Counted from the first letter of the stretch, positions 36,591 through 49,307 are shown. The stretch is DNA of 64,000 nucleotides from Oceanobacillus zhaokaii (GCF_003352005.1 NZ_CP024848.1:2737001-2801000), one strand, 5' to 3'. The notes: a model not told the origin generated them from the letters alone. Numbers and translations: made by a program.

Positions 36591-38255
36591 TTATATAGTT
36601 GGTGTAACTGCTTCATGCAATAACTGTTCTAATTCGGCAATATAACGCTGCTTCTGCTCTCCGCTCCATCGTAAAGTCTTCGCCATATATTGTATGACAT
36701 TTTCCTTGTTTCTTCTCACCCAATTTATGTCAAAAAACAATGCTCCCGTCCTTCGAATGAAGAAATCAACAGGTTTATATGCTGCTTCATTTTCCATTGC
36801 GTAAATGAGTTTGGCAAATACAGCTGGATCGATTCCCTCTTTTTCCGCCTCTTCTTTTCGATCTTGATAAATGTCATAAAGTGTATCAACATTCGATCCA
36901 TATATCGAAGCCAAATCTAAAGCTGTAGTTTTATTTAATCCTAGAGCAACACCATCAGCTACTTTCCTTTGCAGAAATGTTTGGTAACCTTTAGAACCAC
37001 CCACGTCTCCACCAGATATAGGTAAATCGATTGTTTCCGATTTTGTATATAGAATTCCTTCTTCAGTTTTTAATTGTTCAACTACTGTATCAACTGCCTG
37101 TTCAGCCATTTTCCGATATCCGGTTAATTTTCCACCGGCCATTGAGATTAGACCTGAATCAGATACAAAGATTTCATCCTTACGTGAGATTTCACTCGGG
37201 CTATTTTTTCCTTCTTCCTCAATTAATGGACGAATTCCTGCCCAGCTTGATTCTACATCCTTTTTCTGCATATTGAGTGATGGGAACATATAATTGATAG
37301 CATCGAGTACATAGGTTTCATCTGCCTCTGTCATTACAGGATGAGCTATATCACCCTCATACGTTGTATCTGTTGTCCCTACATATGTTTTATTATCTCG
37401 TGGTATGGCGAAAATCATCCGTCCGTCTGGTGTATCAAAATAGATTGCTTGTTCTAACGGGAATACCTCTTTTGGAAATACAAGATGAATTCCTTTCGTT
37501 AAATGCAAGGTTTTACCTTTTTTCGAACCATCAATTTCTCGTAATTCATCGACCCAAGGACCACCAGCATTAATAATCTTTTTCGCATGAAGGCTGTATG
37601 TCTCTTGAGTGATTTGATCCTCGACCGTTATTCCAGAAATCTTATGAGATTCATCATAAATAAATTCTGTCACTTTTGCATAATTTATCGCATGAGCCCC
37701 TCTTTCCACAGCTTTCTTCATAACCTCTATAGTCAATCTTGCATCATCTGTTTTATATTCCACATAATAACCTGCACCTTTCAGTCCATCTTTTTTAATT
37801 AAAGGTTCTTTTTGCAAAGCTTGCTCTGGACTAAACATTTTTCGGCGTTCACTTTTCTTCACCCCTGCCAAAAAGTCATACACTCGTAGTCCTATATTCG
37901 TTGTGAATGGCCCTAATGTGCTGCCTTTATGGAATGGCAACATCATCCACTCTGGGGTCGTTACATGCGGTCCATTTTCGTAAACAATCTCTCGTTCCTT
38001 ACCAATTTCTGCTACCATTTTAATTTCAAATTGCTGCAAATATCGTAATCCTCCATGGACAAGCTTTGTTGATCGGCTGGAGGTTCCACCAGCGAAATCC
38101 TGCATTTCCACTAGGCCAACTTTTAATCCTCGTGTTACGGCATCTAAAGCAATTCCTGCACCAGTAATACCGCCACCAACGATTAATACATCTAAAGACT
38201 CGTTTTCTAATTTGTTGAAAGTATCTTTACGATTGAAGCTTGATAATATCGTCAT
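36591..38255 (-). CDS. glpD: aerobic glycerol-3-phosphate dehydrogenase
   Basis: Membrane-associated FAD enzyme that oxidises glycerol 3-phosphate to DHAP and passes electrons to quinone. The 554-residue protein has the FAD motif LIVGGGITGAGIALDA and GGTSSRSTKLVHGGLRYL. The ATG at 38253-38255 has AGGAAG 8 nt upstream and gives the length of B. subtilis GlpD. Its 5' leader contains a large hairpin, the kind of site where GlpP prevents termination. It forms a glycerol-use cluster with glpK, glpF, glpP and dhaKLM. Confidence 0.96.
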   Translation of the reverse strand: MTILSSFNRKDTFNKLENESLDVLIVGGGITGAGIALDAVTRGLKVGLVEMQDFAGGTSSRSTKLVHGGLRYLQQFEIKMVAEIGKEREIVYENGPHVTTPEWMMLPFHKGSTLGPFTTNIGLRVYDFLAGVKKSERRKMFSPEQALQKEPLIKKDGLKGAGYYVEYKTDDARLTIEVMKKAVERGAHAINYAKVTEFIYDESHKISGITVEDQITQETYSLHAKKIINAGGPWVDELREIDGSKKGKTLHLTKGIHLVFPKEVFPLEQAIYFDTPDGRMIFAIPRDNKTYVGTTDTTYEGDIAHPVMTEADETYVLDAINYMFPSLNMQKKDVESSWAGIRPLIEEEGKNSPSEISRKDEIFVSDSGLISMAGGKLTGYRKMAEQAVDTVVEQLKTEEGILYTKSETIDLPISGGDVGGSKGYQTFLQRKVADGVALGLNKTTALDLASIYGSNVDTLYDIYQDRKEEAEKEGIDPAVFAKLIYAMENEAAYKPVDFFIRRTGALFFDINWVRRNKENVIQYMAKTLRWSGEQKQRYIAELEQLLHEAVTPTI

Positions 38256-38353
38256 ATCTAACACTTCCTATTCTTATTTTGTTAAAATCTGAGTAGTATT
38301 TCTTTATGTTTCATATTTCATTTTTTAGAATGTTTAGGATGGCAATGAATACA

Positions 38354-38402
38354 AAAAAGCCGCAAACAAGCTAATGCATATTTGCACTAACTGTTGCGGC
38401 TT
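38354..38402 (-). promoter_or_regulatory. terminator hairpin in the glpD leader (possible GlpP antitermination site)
   Basis: AGCCGCAA and TTGCGGCT form a stem followed by TTTTTTG on the minus strand, about 100 nt before glpD and 84 nt after the dhaM stop. It may simply end the dha transcript. Because glpD in Bacillus is controlled by GlpP antitermination at a leader hairpin, and glpP lies in this window, it may serve both purposes. Confidence 0.7.
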
Positions 38403-38485
38403 CTCCAATTCTCCGTCCAAAGCTTATTAACTTAAATTTAATATAACATATTTTCTAACCCGAGTACAGTAATTTGATTGATCAT

Positions 38486-38854
38486 TTAGAAAGCCTTCTC
38501 AACCGCATTTATGACCTCTTCCAAACTTTTTCCCATTCCAGATTCAACAGCCGCAACATATGAGCCTTCAACTAAAGGCGCTTCAATTAATACCGCTTTC
38601 ATTTCTGTTATTTCGATTGCCATTTCTGCGTTCATTTTTGCACTACCAATATCATAGAATAGGATTACACCTTTCCCTCTGTCTGCAGCTTTTATTGCAT
38701 CTGCAATCTTATCCATACTTGTCCCAATCTCGTTTTCTTCTGTTCCGCCAGCCAATTCAATTGGAACATCATGGATTACTTGGCGAATTAACTCTTTCAC
38801 ACCTTCCACTATTTTGGGGCTATGAGAAATTAGTACGATTCCAACGTATGTCAT
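38486..38854 (-). CDS. dhaM: dihydroxyacetone kinase phosphotransfer subunit
   Basis: PTS-linked protein that rephosphorylates ADP bound in DhaL. The 122-residue protein is a single EIIA-mannose-type domain; the active His is in VLISHSPKIVEG near residue 10, and ILFYDIGSAKMNAE is typical. It starts one base before the dhaL stop region. The longer DhaM forms with extra HPr and EI domains are not present, so it depends on host HPr. Confidence 0.93.
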   Translation of the reverse strand: MTYVGIVLISHSPKIVEGVKELIRQVIHDVPIELAGGTEENEIGTSMDKIADAIKAADRGKGVILFYDIGSAKMNAEMAIEITEMKAVLIEAPLVEGSYVAAVESGMGKSLEEVINAVEKAF

Positions 38855-39475
38855 CTATTTTCTCCCTTTGATTACTTCTGCTAAAGCTTCAAAAATTATA
38901 TATGTGGAAGCAGCGCCTGGGTCAATATGTCCAATTGATTTTTCTTTAAAATATGCTGCTCGCCCCTTCGTTGCGATGATATCCTTTGTATTCTCCGTCG
39001 CTCTCTTGGCTACTTCAACAAAAGGATTTTCCTCAAAATTATCTGCCGATTGAAAAGCGTCGGCAACAGGTGACCAAACATCAATCATCGTTTTCTCACC
39101 AAGTGTTGCTTTTCCACGTTGCATTACGCCTTGTAATGCTTCTTCAAGACCGTTCGTAAAACTAGGATATTCAACTGGATTAATACCTTTAACAGCTTGG
39201 GAAAATTTCAAGAAGGCAGTCCCGAACAATGGACCAGAAGCGCCACCGACCTTAGATATTAGGGTCATTGCCACATCTTTTAAAACATCTGCAACTTCTT
39301 CGTATTCCTGTGCTGATAGTTTACTCATGACTTCTTGAAACCCTCTAGCCATATTAATTCCATGATCACTATCCCCAATTACTTGGTCCAGGGAGGTTAA
39401 GTATTCTTTGTTTTCTTGAATTTTATCATTTACCTTTGTAAACCATTGTATGGCATCTTCTACTCGAAATTCCAT
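38855..39475 (-). CDS. dhaL: dihydroxyacetone kinase subunit L
   Basis: ADP-binding subunit that phosphorylates dihydroxyacetone held by DhaK. The 206-residue helical protein has the Mg-ADP motif VIGDSDHGINMARGF and the glycine loop SKVGGASGPLFGTAFL. It lies 11 bp after dhaK and directly before dhaM, in one operon. Confidence 0.95.
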   Translation of the reverse strand: MEFRVEDAIQWFTKVNDKIQENKEYLTSLDQVIGDSDHGINMARGFQEVMSKLSAQEYEEVADVLKDVAMTLISKVGGASGPLFGTAFLKFSQAVKGINPVEYPSFTNGLEEALQGVMQRGKATLGEKTMIDVWSPVADAFQSADNFEENPFVEVAKRATENTKDIIATKGRAAYFKEKSIGHIDPGAASTYIIFEALAEVIKGRK

Positions 39476-39486
39476 GTTTCTCCTCC

Positions 39487-40482
39487 TTACACACGAAAAG
39501 CAGGCGCCTCTGACCCGAAATCAAGCAAACTTTTAAGTTCATCATCTAGTTTCAGTAGGGTCACAGAAAAACCAGCCATTTCTAATGCTGTCATATATTC
39601 CCCAACAAACGTTTTGTAAACATGAATGCCTTTTTCAATTAGAGTTTCATTTACCTTACTGTTTACAACATATAATTCCATTTCTGGTGTAGAGCCTAAT
39701 CCATTAATCATGACGGCAACTTCATCACCGTTTTCATGTATACCATCCTCAAGAATTTTATTAACCAATTCACTGGCAATTTCATCTGCAGTCGAAATTT
39801 CCTTCCGCTCTATTCCCGACTCACCATGAATGCCAATTCCAATTTCCATTTCATTTTCCTTTAGCTCAAAGCTAGGCTTACCAGCAGCAGGAACAGTACA
39901 GGGCGTTAAAGCCATTCCCATCGAACGGACATTTGCAACTACTCTTTCGGCAACTGATTTCACCTCATCTAATGCTGCACCTTGCTCCGCCTTTGCACCA
40001 GCAATTTTATGGACGAAGATAGTGCCCGCAATTCCTCTCCTGCCTGTAGTAAAGGAACTATCCTCGACGGCAACATCATCGTTAACTATTACATGCTCCA
40101 CCCTAATTCCTTCTGCTTCAGCTAATTCAGAAGCCATCTCAAAATTCAGCACATCACCAGTATAATTTTTTATCACTAGAAAAACACCAGCACCACCATC
40201 TACTGCTTTGATAGCTTCTAACACCTGATCCGGAGTAGGAGATGTAAAAACCTCCCCTGCAACAGCAGCATCAAGCATTCCTTTACCCACATACCCGGCG
40301 TGGGCAGGCTCATGGCCACTTCCACCGCCGCTTACTAAGCCAACTTTATTAATAGTTGGTGCATCACATCTGGCAATCACTGTTGTTTCAGGTAACTGTT
40401 TTATCGTTGCAGTATTTGCAGCAACCATCCCTTTTAACATATCTTGGACAACCATATTTGGATCATTAATAATCTTTTTCAA
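39487..40482 (-). CDS. dhaK: dihydroxyacetone kinase subunit K
   Basis: Binds dihydroxyacetone covalently through a histidine. The 331-residue protein has GLVSGGGSGHEPAHAGYVG and the active-site GIGIHGESGIER segment. I placed the start at a TTG (40480-40482), which has AGGAGAG upstream; the open frame further upstream is not protein-like. Being next to glpK and glpF suggests that dihydroxyacetone is taken up or made together with glycerol. Confidence 0.93.
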   Translation of the reverse strand: MKKIINDPNMVVQDMLKGMVAANTATIKQLPETTVIARCDAPTINKVGLVSGGGSGHEPAHAGYVGKGMLDAAVAGEVFTSPTPDQVLEAIKAVDGGAGVFLVIKNYTGDVLNFEMASELAEAEGIRVEHVIVNDDVAVEDSSFTTGRRGIAGTIFVHKIAGAKAEQGAALDEVKSVAERVVANVRSMGMALTPCTVPAAGKPSFELKENEMEIGIGIHGESGIERKEISTADEIASELVNKILEDGIHENGDEVAVMINGLGSTPEMELYVVNSKVNETLIEKGIHVYKTFVGEYMTALEMAGFSVTLLKLDDELKSLLDFGSEAPAFRV

Positions 40483-40606
40483 ATGGACCACTCTCCTTAG
40501 AAAACTTAGCTTTAGCCTTGATTTGATGACAACCTTGTTGCACTTATGGAGTAAGAAAGTTTTTACTTTCTTAACTACCAAGTAATAGATAGAACTTTAT
40601 TAAAAA

Positions 40607-40635
40607 GGGAGACCAGCTTATCACAACGATCTCCC
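40607..40635 (-). terminator. glpK terminator
   Basis: GGGAGA and TCTCCC form the stem, with TTTTT following on the minus strand, 11 bp past the glpK stop. It separates glpFK from dhaKLM. Confidence 0.85.
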
Positions 40636-40645
40636 TCTAACTGAA

Positions 40646-42981
<2,336 letters not shown>

Positions 42982-43124
42982 CCCACTACACCCCTTTTGA
43001 TTTATATTTTTCTACCTATGGCTTGCCCTAGATTTTCTTGGACAGCCTTCATTCACTATGGAAGACAGCAACGTCTTACCTATTACTATCTTACTAGCGA
43101 ACTAGTAAAATTATGAAACAGAAA

Positions 43125-43185
43125 GAGACCCACAATACAATAAACATACTCCTCCCTAAGCTAGTACGATTGCAATGTGGGTCTC
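43125..43185 (-). promoter_or_regulatory. glpFK leader hairpin (probable GlpP target)
   Basis: GAGACCCACA pairs with TGTGGGTCTC across a 40-nt loop, between the promoter at 43.23 kb and the glpF start. Its position fits the inverted repeat at which GlpP, with glycerol 3-phosphate, prevents termination. The T-run after it is short, so the strength is uncertain. Confidence 0.65.
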
Positions 43186-43218
43186 CATTTCTCCATCACA
43201 TAATTAACTTGTCTATTC

Positions 43219-43247
43219 ACTATATCTCATTTTGTAACCGCTGTCAA
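43219..43247 (-). promoter_or_regulatory. glpFK promoter with CcpA cre site
   Basis: On the minus strand, TTGACA (43247-43242), 17 nt, TATAGT (43224-43219): a near-consensus SigA promoter. TGACAGCGGTTACA (43246-43233) fits the cre consensus TGWNANCGNTNWCA at every position and overlaps the -35 and spacer. CcpA with HPr-Ser-P or Crh-Ser-P should repress it when glucose is present. Confidence 0.88.
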
Positions 43248-43337
43248 ACGATTTTCCTAAACTAGTAAAAAATTTCACTTAAGAAATGAGTACAGTTGTT
43301 AACTAATCTTCAAATTGAAGGATAGCATTTAGTAGTG

Positions 43338-43530
43338 GAAATAAAGTACGGACTAAGCGCAACGTTGATTTCCGCTACGGACAGTCGCTTTCCGTGGGCA
43401 ACGCATCAGCTACTGCGGGAGGAATGGCCTCGGCGAGACTTCGAAGTTAGTACTGCAAGAAGGCTCGCCAGGCCCCCTAAGGTGCGCTCTGTGTATTTCT
43501 GGAGCGAGCGGCCTGAGAGAAATCTCTTAA
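43338..43530 (+). repeat. dispersed intergenic repeat, copy A
   Basis: A GC-richer block in an otherwise gene-free gap. It contains CTACTGCGGGAGGAATGGCC, GCGAGACTTCGAAGT and CCCCCTAAGGTGCGCTCTGT and then GTATTTCTGGAGCGAG. These phrases recur in copies B, C and D. The copy is the most diverged. Confidence 0.75.
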
Positions 43531-43582
43531 TAAATTTGTCCGCAGTCTATATAAATAGCAACTTATCTTAATTCGAGTTTTA

Positions 43583-44128
43583 TTAAAAATCCCATAAATA
43601 TTTCTCAGATGTAGAAATAGCAATTGCACCTGCATCGAGTGCATTTCTGACATCCTCTTCCTTTGTAATTAATCCACCAGCAATAAGCGGCAGCTTCGTA
43701 TTTTCATAAATTTGTTCTATCATGCTAGGCATTAATCCAGGAAGAACCTCGATACAATCTGGTCGTGAACGTTCAATAAGTTTTAAATTATGATCCAGTG
43801 CTAAACTATCAAGTAAGAACATCCGCTGAATCGCTAATAGCTTATGTTTCTTTGCCAACGATATAACATTTGCCCTTGTCGATAAAATGCCATCTGGCTT
43901 AATTTCACGAATTAAAAACTCCATTCCATATTCATCTGCTTTCAACCCTTGTATTAAGTCAAAATGAATAAGGACCTTCTTATTTGCTCGTTTTGCATAA
44001 TCGACCATACTCTTCAACTGCCCGAGCCGGGTTTCTAAGAAAATAATAGTTTCATGTCTAGTTTCCAAGGCTTTGTCAAAATTTTTCATCGATCGAATTG
44101 CAGGAATTACTCCTTTAGGAACGTCCAT
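43583..44128 (-). CDS. glpP: glycerol-3-phosphate responsive antiterminator
   Basis: RNA-binding antiterminator of the glycerol regulon. The 181-residue TIM-barrel protein has FLETRLGQLKSMVDYAKRAN, VLIHFDLIQGL and the late IAGGLITKEEDVRNALDAGA. It starts 4 bp after the yvoF stop, so besides any own promoter it is the last gene of the hprK-lgt-yvoD-ppaX-yvoF transcript. Targets would be the leaders of glpFK and glpD. Confidence 0.95.
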   Translation of the reverse strand: MDVPKGVIPAIRSMKNFDKALETRHETIIFLETRLGQLKSMVDYAKRANKKVLIHFDLIQGLKADEYGMEFLIREIKPDGILSTRANVISLAKKHKLLAIQRMFLLDSLALDHNLKLIERSRPDCIEVLPGLMPSMIEQIYENTKLPLIAGGLITKEEDVRNALDAGAIAISTSEKYLWDF

Positions 44129-44132
44129 TTTT

Positions 44133-44648
44133 TCACCGCCTAGAACTATTTCTCTTTTCCATCTCTTCTTTTGTATAAATTAGTTTCATTGGATTCCCCC
44201 CTACAAAAGCACCTGCAGGCACGTCCTTGTGTATGACTGCTCCTGCCGATACAATCGCACGGTCACCGATTGTTATACCAGGTAAAATGGTCGTATTGGC
44301 GCCAATCATTACCTCGTCGCCAATACTCACTTCCCCCAGTCTATATTCATCAATTAAATATTCATGTGCCAAGATTGTTGTGTTATAACCAATGATACTA
44401 TTTCTTCCAATCTTTATTTTTTCAGGGAACATAATATCTGGAGTGACCATAAACGCAATCGCTGTATGATCGCCGATTTTCATTTTTAGGAATGTGCGAT
44501 ATAACCAGTTTTTCAACCCCATAAAAGGGACGAATTTAACGATTAGGATGATAACCGTATTTTTAAAAACCTTCCAAAATGATACTGTTTTATATAATTG
44601 CCATAATGAATTAGGTCCTTCTATCTTATATCGCTCGGTTTTCCGCAT
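44133..44648 (-). CDS. yvoF: hexapeptide-repeat acyltransferase (YvoF-like)
   Basis: A 171-residue left-handed beta-helix acyltransferase. Hexapeptide turns are visible in [20 protein letters not shown] and [20 protein letters not shown], ending in [20 protein letters not shown], typical of acetyltransferases of the LacA/maa type. It lies 4 bp after ppaX. The acceptor is unknown; the position equals B. subtilis yvoF. Confidence 0.9.
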   Translation of the reverse strand: MRKTERYKIEGPNSLWQLYKTVSFWKVFKNTVIILIVKFVPFMGLKNWLYRTFLKMKIGDHTAIAFMVTPDIMFPEKIKIGRNSIIGYNTTILAHEYLIDEYRLGEVSIGDEVMIGANTTILPGITIGDRAIVSAGAVIHKDVPAGAFVGGNPMKLIYTKEEMEKRNSSRR

Positions 44649-44652
44649 ACAC

Positions 44653-45288
44653 CTACACTCCTACTATTGTCAATAAATCACGCATATCCTCTATCAGATA
44701 TGTTGGATGATGTGCGAGAAGACGTTCTCTTCCTTTCAATGACCAAGCAACTCCAGCAGTCAGTACACCAGCATTATTCCCAGATTCAATATCGTGAGAG
44801 TTGTCACCAACCATTAAGGTCGCACTTGCTTCGGCACCTAATGTCTGCATTGCTTTCATAACCGGTTCCGGATGTGGCTTCGGATGCGTTACATCATCTA
44901 ACGTAATAATCGTATCGAAAAATGAATCCAATCCTGTAAGTACTAACCCTTTTATTGCAGTTGCCTTCATCTTTGTAGTGACAATTCCCAGTCTTATATT
45001 ATTCTTTTTTAGTTCTTCTAAGGTTTCCCTTACTAGTGGAAAAGCTTTAACATAATTATCATGTTCCGCAAGATTATGTTCCCGATACTTTGCAATCATT
45101 TCTTCTACCCGATCCGGATCAATATTATGAAATGTTTCGATTAGTGGCGGTCCATTAAAATCGATTATCTCTTCTTCTGTAAATGTTAGTTGATAGTGAT
45201 TAAAAGTATACTTAAATGAATCGATAATAAGCTGGTTCGTATCAATTAGTGTTCCATCTAAATCAAAAAGTACCGTATCTATGTTCAT
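44653..45288 (-). CDS. ppaX: pyrophosphatase PpaX
   Basis: HAD-superfamily hydrolase that removes the pyrophosphate released by HPr-Ser-P dephosphorylation by HprK. The 211-residue protein has [14 protein letters not shown], the GIVTTK motif II and [11 protein letters not shown] motif IV. The ATG at 45286-45288 is chosen because it opens [12 protein letters not shown]; it overlaps the upstream gene by 26 bp. Gene order with hprK supports the assignment. Confidence 0.93.
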   Translation of the reverse strand: MNIDTVLFDLDGTLIDTNQLIIDSFKYTFNHYQLTFTEEEIIDFNGPPLIETFHNIDPDRVEEMIAKYREHNLAEHDNYVKAFPLVRETLEELKKNNIRLGIVTTKMKATAIKGLVLTGLDSFFDTIITLDDVTHPKPHPEPVMKAMQTLGAEASATLMVGDNSHDIESGNNAGVLTAGVAWSLKGRERLLAHHPTYLIEDMRDLLTIVGV

Positions 45289-46222
45289 TTTTTGCTTCCT
45301 TCCGTTTACTATTCTCTGCACGTCTCCAGAAAAAGGCGACGATGATAGTCATAATAATTGCTGTTGATAATCGAATAACCAATAATGGCCAAACTGGAAT
45401 TCCTAATGGGATAAAGACTAGCGTATCCTCTACTACGGCATGACAAGAAACAAGAAAGATTAGTGCAAGATACATATCCTTTTTAGAAACACCATCTTCT
45501 TTTACTGCTTGAATCATTAGACCTGCACCATAAGCTAGACCAATCGTTAAACCAGCAACCATTGTCATCGATGCACTCTTATCCATCCCAAGGAATTTCA
45601 TGAACGGTGCAAGTAAATTGGATAGCTTCGTAAGCCAGCCTTTTTCACGTAAAAATTGCATGATAATCATTAATGGAATAACAATTAATGCCAATTGTAT
45701 AATAGCGATTATTGCTGTTTCGATACCATGCAGGATAATTTCTCCCCATCCGACTGGCGCTACCTCAGTTGCAGATATTAAACCATATTGTGCAAGTTCT
45801 CCACCACCGCTCCATAATAAATTTATTACAAACGCAGCGAATATCGCGAGGAACACGCGAACTCCAACAATAATCCACCATCGCACTCCAACTCTTGAGG
45901 CAACAGCAGATTCTATAAACAGATTATGTGAGAAAGAAAGCATCATTGCCATAATGAATACCTCTTTTACACTAAAATCAAAAGAGACAATAGCAGCAAT
46001 ACCCGCATATAAATTTAAGGTGTTACCGAGAACTAGCGGGACTGCTGCTTCTCCTGACAGGCCAATCAAACCCATGATTGGCTCTAATTGTTCAATAATC
46101 CAAGGTAACACAGGCGTAAATTGTAATATTGTCACAATTAACGTAATCGGAAAAATAACCTTTCCTAACGTCCAAGTTGTTGTTAAACCTTGTAAAAATC
46201 CACGTTTCAATATCCCATTCAT
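45263..46222 (-). CDS. yvoD: nucleoside-recognition (Gate) domain membrane protein, YvoD-like
   Basis: A 319-residue polytopic membrane protein with about eight hydrophobic segments and Gate-domain features such as LVLGNTLNLYAGIAAIVSF. It lies between lgt and ppaX, the position of yvoD in B. subtilis. The transported compound is unknown. Confidence 0.85.
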   Translation of the reverse strand: MNGILKRGFLQGLTTTWTLGKVIFPITLIVTILQFTPVLPWIIEQLEPIMGLIGLSGEAAVPLVLGNTLNLYAGIAAIVSFDFSVKEVFIMAMMLSFSHNLFIESAVASRVGVRWWIIVGVRVFLAIFAAFVINLLWSGGGELAQYGLISATEVAPVGWGEIILHGIETAIIAIIQLALIVIPLMIIMQFLREKGWLTKLSNLLAPFMKFLGMDKSASMTMVAGLTIGLAYGAGLMIQAVKEDGVSKKDMYLALIFLVSCHAVVEDTLVFIPLGIPVWPLLVIRLSTAIIMTIIVAFFWRRAENSKRKEAKNEHRYGTF

Positions 46223-46256
46223 TCAATATCCCACCTTGCAAATTAACTTATTATTG

Positions 46257-47135
46257 TTATTTTCTCTTCTTTTGCTTCCTTGCTTTGTTGCCATTCTTTG
46301 GTGATTTTTTCTCCGGAGGTGGAACATCATTATATCTGACAGTCGTTGTTTTCCGACGATAGATGATCAATATAATACCAATAATAATTAACACAATCGA
46401 CAGAAGCTGAGCCGTTCTCAGTTCACCAATAACATATAAACTATCTGTTCGCATTCCTTCAATGAAATAGCGTCCAATCGAATAGAAAATAATATAGCTT
46501 AAGAATATTTCTCCACGTAAAACATTCATTCTGCGCAATAATAGTAATAGTACGAAGACGAGTATATTCCATGTTGATTCATATAAAAATGTTGGATGGT
46601 ATGTGACACCATCAATTGTCATTTGGTTCATAATAAAATCTGGCAGCACCTGATAAAACGTAGCAATCGAATCTTCTGAGATTGGTCCACCATGTGCCTC
46701 TTGATTCATGAAATTCCCCCAGCGGCCAATTGCTTGTCCTAAAATAAGGCTTGGTGCAACAATATCTGCTAATTGCCAAAAGGATATCTTTCTAACTCGA
46801 GCAAAAACAATCGCCGTTAAGACTCCCCCTATAACAGCACCATGGATTGCAATTCCACCTTCCCAGATTGCAAATACACCCCACCATGGGCCATTGGCGT
46901 ATCGCTCCCATTCAAAAATCACATAATAAATCCGTGCAAAAATAATTGCTATTGGAACAGCAAAGACGATAAAATCAATCAATAATTCCTTATTAAGCCT
47001 TAAGCGATCTGCCTCTTTCATCGCTAGCCATAGTCCTAGTGCAGCTCCAGCTGCAATAATCACACCATACCAATAAATGGTTAGAGGACCAATTTCCAAA
47101 AATACGCGATCTATCGGTGCAACATTATAAATCAT
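46257..47135 (-). CDS. lgt: prolipoprotein diacylglyceryl transferase
   Basis: Adds diacylglycerol to the lipobox cysteine of prelipoproteins; the lipoproteins in this window are its substrates. The 292-residue membrane protein has the signature [18 protein letters not shown], an HGAVIGG segment and [16 protein letters not shown] basic tail (KARKQKKRK) ends the protein. It lies 11 bp after hprK. Confidence 0.96.
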   Translation of the reverse strand: MIYNVAPIDRVFLEIGPLTIYWYGVIIAAGAALGLWLAMKEADRLRLNKELLIDFIVFAVPIAIIFARIYYVIFEWERYANGPWWGVFAIWEGGIAIHGAVIGGVLTAIVFARVRKISFWQLADIVAPSLILGQAIGRWGNFMNQEAHGGPISEDSIATFYQVLPDFIMNQMTIDGVTYHPTFLYESTWNILVFVLLLLLRRMNVLRGEIFLSYIIFYSIGRYFIEGMRTDSLYVIGELRTAQLLSIVLIIIGIILIIYRRKTTTVRYNDVPPPEKKSPKNGNKARKQKKRK

Positions 47136-47146
47136 CTAACCATCCC

Positions 47147-48085
47147 CTATTTTAAAGAGTCTTTTTCATGCTCAATCATATTTGTTAAACGATCAGAGAA
47201 TTCCTGTGCTGCGTTTACTCCCATTCTTTTCAGTCGAAAATTCATTGCTGCAACCTCAATAATAACTGCGAGGTTTCTTCCAGGCCGAACAGGTATGGTT
47301 GCATTTGGTAAGTGAACATCCATAATTTTCATTTGATTATCATCAAGACCTAAGCGCTCATACTGCTTGCCTTCTTCCCAGTTTTCCAGGGTAATTACCA
47401 TTGATATCCGCTTTTTTGTTCTAACAGACCCAGCACCAAATAAAGTCATTACGTTAATGATACCAAGACCGCGAATTTCCAGCATATGTTCAATTAGTGG
47501 TGGGGCATTTCCGATTAGGCTATCGTAATCTTCTTGTCTAATTTCTACATTATCATCCGCAACTAGTCGATGTCCGCGCTTTACAAGCTCCAATGCTGTC
47601 TCACTTTTACCGACTCCGCTCTGACCTGTTATTAGTACCCCAACACCATATATATCTACTAATACACCATGAATAGCTGTAAAAGGAGCAAATTTCCCTT
47701 CAAGGAAATTGGTAATCCGACTAATAACCCTCGTTGTTTTTCTAGGTGACCGCAGAATTGGTACACCTGCTTCATTTGCAGCCTCGATCAATATCTCAGG
47801 AACCTTCATCCCTCTTGAAATAATTATTCCCGGGGTAATATCTGTACAAAGTCGTTCGGCACGATCTCTCTTTTCTTCATCCGTAAGTTCTAGGAAATAT
47901 GCCATTTCTGTTTTCCCGATCAACTGTAATCTTTCCTTTGGATAATATTTGAAATATCCAGTCATTTCCATACCAGGACGCGAAATATCGCTGGTGATAA
48001 TTTCTCTATGTAAGCCATCTTTTCCTGCAATTAATGTCAAATTAAAATTGTCTACTAAGTCTCTTGTTCTTACTGTTATTCCCAT
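47147..48085 (-). CDS. hprK: HPr kinase/phosphorylase
   Basis: Phosphorylates and dephosphorylates Ser46 of HPr and Crh. The 312-residue protein has Walker [21 protein letters not shown] and the family signature [20 protein letters not shown]. It heads the hprK-lgt-yvoD-ppaX-yvoF-glpP gene string. Together with crh and the cre site at glpFK, the window shows the catabolite-repression chain acting on glycerol use. Confidence 0.96.
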   Translation of the reverse strand: MGITVRTRDLVDNFNLTLIAGKDGLHREIITSDISRPGMEMTGYFKYYPKERLQLIGKTEMAYFLELTDEEKRDRAERLCTDITPGIIISRGMKVPEILIEAANEAGVPILRSPRKTTRVISRITNFLEGKFAPFTAIHGVLVDIYGVGVLITGQSGVGKSETALELVKRGHRLVADDNVEIRQEDYDSLIGNAPPLIEHMLEIRGLGIINVMTLFGAGSVRTKKRISMVITLENWEEGKQYERLGLDDNQMKIMDVHLPNATIPVRPGRNLAVIIEVAAMNFRLKRMGVNAAQEFSDRLTNMIEHEKDSLK

Positions 48086-48177
48086 CTTTCATTAATCCCT
48101 CCATTCAATTTCGCTAACTGATTCTAATTGTAGCATTAGAAAACTTCGTTGTCACCAAGCCTGAAAACTGCCTTGCC

Positions 48178-48208
48178 AAAAAACGTAGGCAGTGCGCCTA
48201 CGTTTTTT
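48178..48208 (-). terminator. bshB2 terminator
   Basis: AAAAACGTAGGC pairs with GCCTACGTTTTTT around AGTGC. It ends transcription from bshB2 and would work in both directions. Confidence 0.93.
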
Positions 48209-48270
48209 GTGATCTTACGTGGTTAATTATTCCAAGATTGTTGCGTATTGTACCAGCTAAATCGTCTGAA

Positions 48271-48936
48271 CTAAAATTCCCAGGTATAAAATTGCTCTAC
48301 CCCTAAACGCAATTTAGCACGCTCTTTCGCATCCATTGCAGGATCCTCATTCGGCCGTTGCAAATTAAGTGAGACATTTGCTTGCGAATCATGAGCTAAT
48401 ATTGCCTCCAGCTTTTTATCAAAGAACGGAGTAATATCATTGGTAATATCTGGCGCTCCTAATGCTTCAAGGTGATTATTAGAAAAAGCTTGTGCCCAAA
48501 TGGTTGGACGATTCTCTGGGTTCATTTGTGCGACCGCTTCAATAGCTGCTGCACCAAATGCATTATGGTCAGGATGAACTGCATAATCTGGGTAATGTGT
48601 AATTACGAGGCTTGGCTTTATTTTATCTAAATAGCCTTTCAGATTTGCTGCCATTTCCTTTCTATCTTCAAATTCAATTGTCTTGTCACGGTATCCTAGC
48701 ATTTCTAAATCGATATCCAGAACTTCACACGCTTTGATTAGTTCCTTTTTACGAATACCTGGAAGAGATTCTCGGTTTGCATATGTAGGTGTACCCATAT
48801 TTCTTCCCATCTCACCTAATGTTCCACATAAATATGTAACGGGAACGCCTTCATTGCGAAATTTAGCAATTGTTCCCGCAGCACCAAATGCTTCATCATC
48901 CGGATGTGGATAAATAACAACAACATGTTTTTCCAT
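48271..48936 (-). CDS. bshB2: bacillithiol biosynthesis deacetylase
   Basis: Zinc-dependent deacetylase of the LmbE/PIG-L family that removes the acetyl group from GlcNAc-malate. The 221-residue protein has the metal motif VVIYPHPDDEAFGAAGTI (PHPDDE) and HPDHNAFGAAAIEA. The ATG at 48934-48936 follows AGGTGG. Pairing with yojF upstream is diagnostic of BshB2. Confidence 0.94.
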   Translation of the reverse strand: MEKHVVVIYPHPDDEAFGAAGTIAKFRNEGVPVTYLCGTLGEMGRNMGTPTYANRESLPGIRKKELIKACEVLDIDLEMLGYRDKTIEFEDRKEMAANLKGYLDKIKPSLVITHYPDYAVHPDHNAFGAAAIEAVAQMNPENRPTIWAQAFSNNHLEALGAPDITNDITPFFDKKLEAILAHDSQANVSLNLQRPNEDPAMDAKERAKLRLGVEQFYTWEF

Positions 48937-48956
48937 AACGACCACCTATTTCCTGT

Positions 48957-49307
48957 TTATTTAAACGGTGCTTCACTTATTTCAAGAGCAACCATCAGAC
49001 GCCCTTCACGATCATGTCCAGCTAATAGTAGCTGTTTATCCTCGTTGATAACCCAATCGGATAATCCTTCTGCATAAACCCAGCCTATTTCTGTCTTTAA
49101 ACCAACACGATAGGATCTCCCATTGCCAACTATTTTGGCTTTGCTGAATGAAAGCTTAGCATTACGAATATACGCCCCAACATTATAAGCCCTCTCATTA
49201 ATATGACTTGCATAAGCCCCGTTGGTTGTCTCGAGGTGGACATAAACCTCTTTATTTTCAAATTCCTGTAACATCTCTTGTACTTTATCAATTTCAATTG
49301 GCTTCAC
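48957..49307 (-). CDS. yojF: YojF family protein (DUF1806)
   Basis: A 116-residue small protein with the DUF1806 pattern KEVYVHLETTNGAYASHINE and VGLKTEIGWVYAEGLSDWVI. It is always found next to bshB2 in Bacilli and lies 20 bp upstream of it here. The function is unproven. Confidence 0.92.
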   Translation of the reverse strand: MKPIEIDKVQEMLQEFENKEVYVHLETTNGAYASHINERAYNVGAYIRNAKLSFSKAKIVGNGRSYRVGLKTEIGWVYAEGLSDWVINEDKQLLLAGHDREGRLMVALEISEAPFK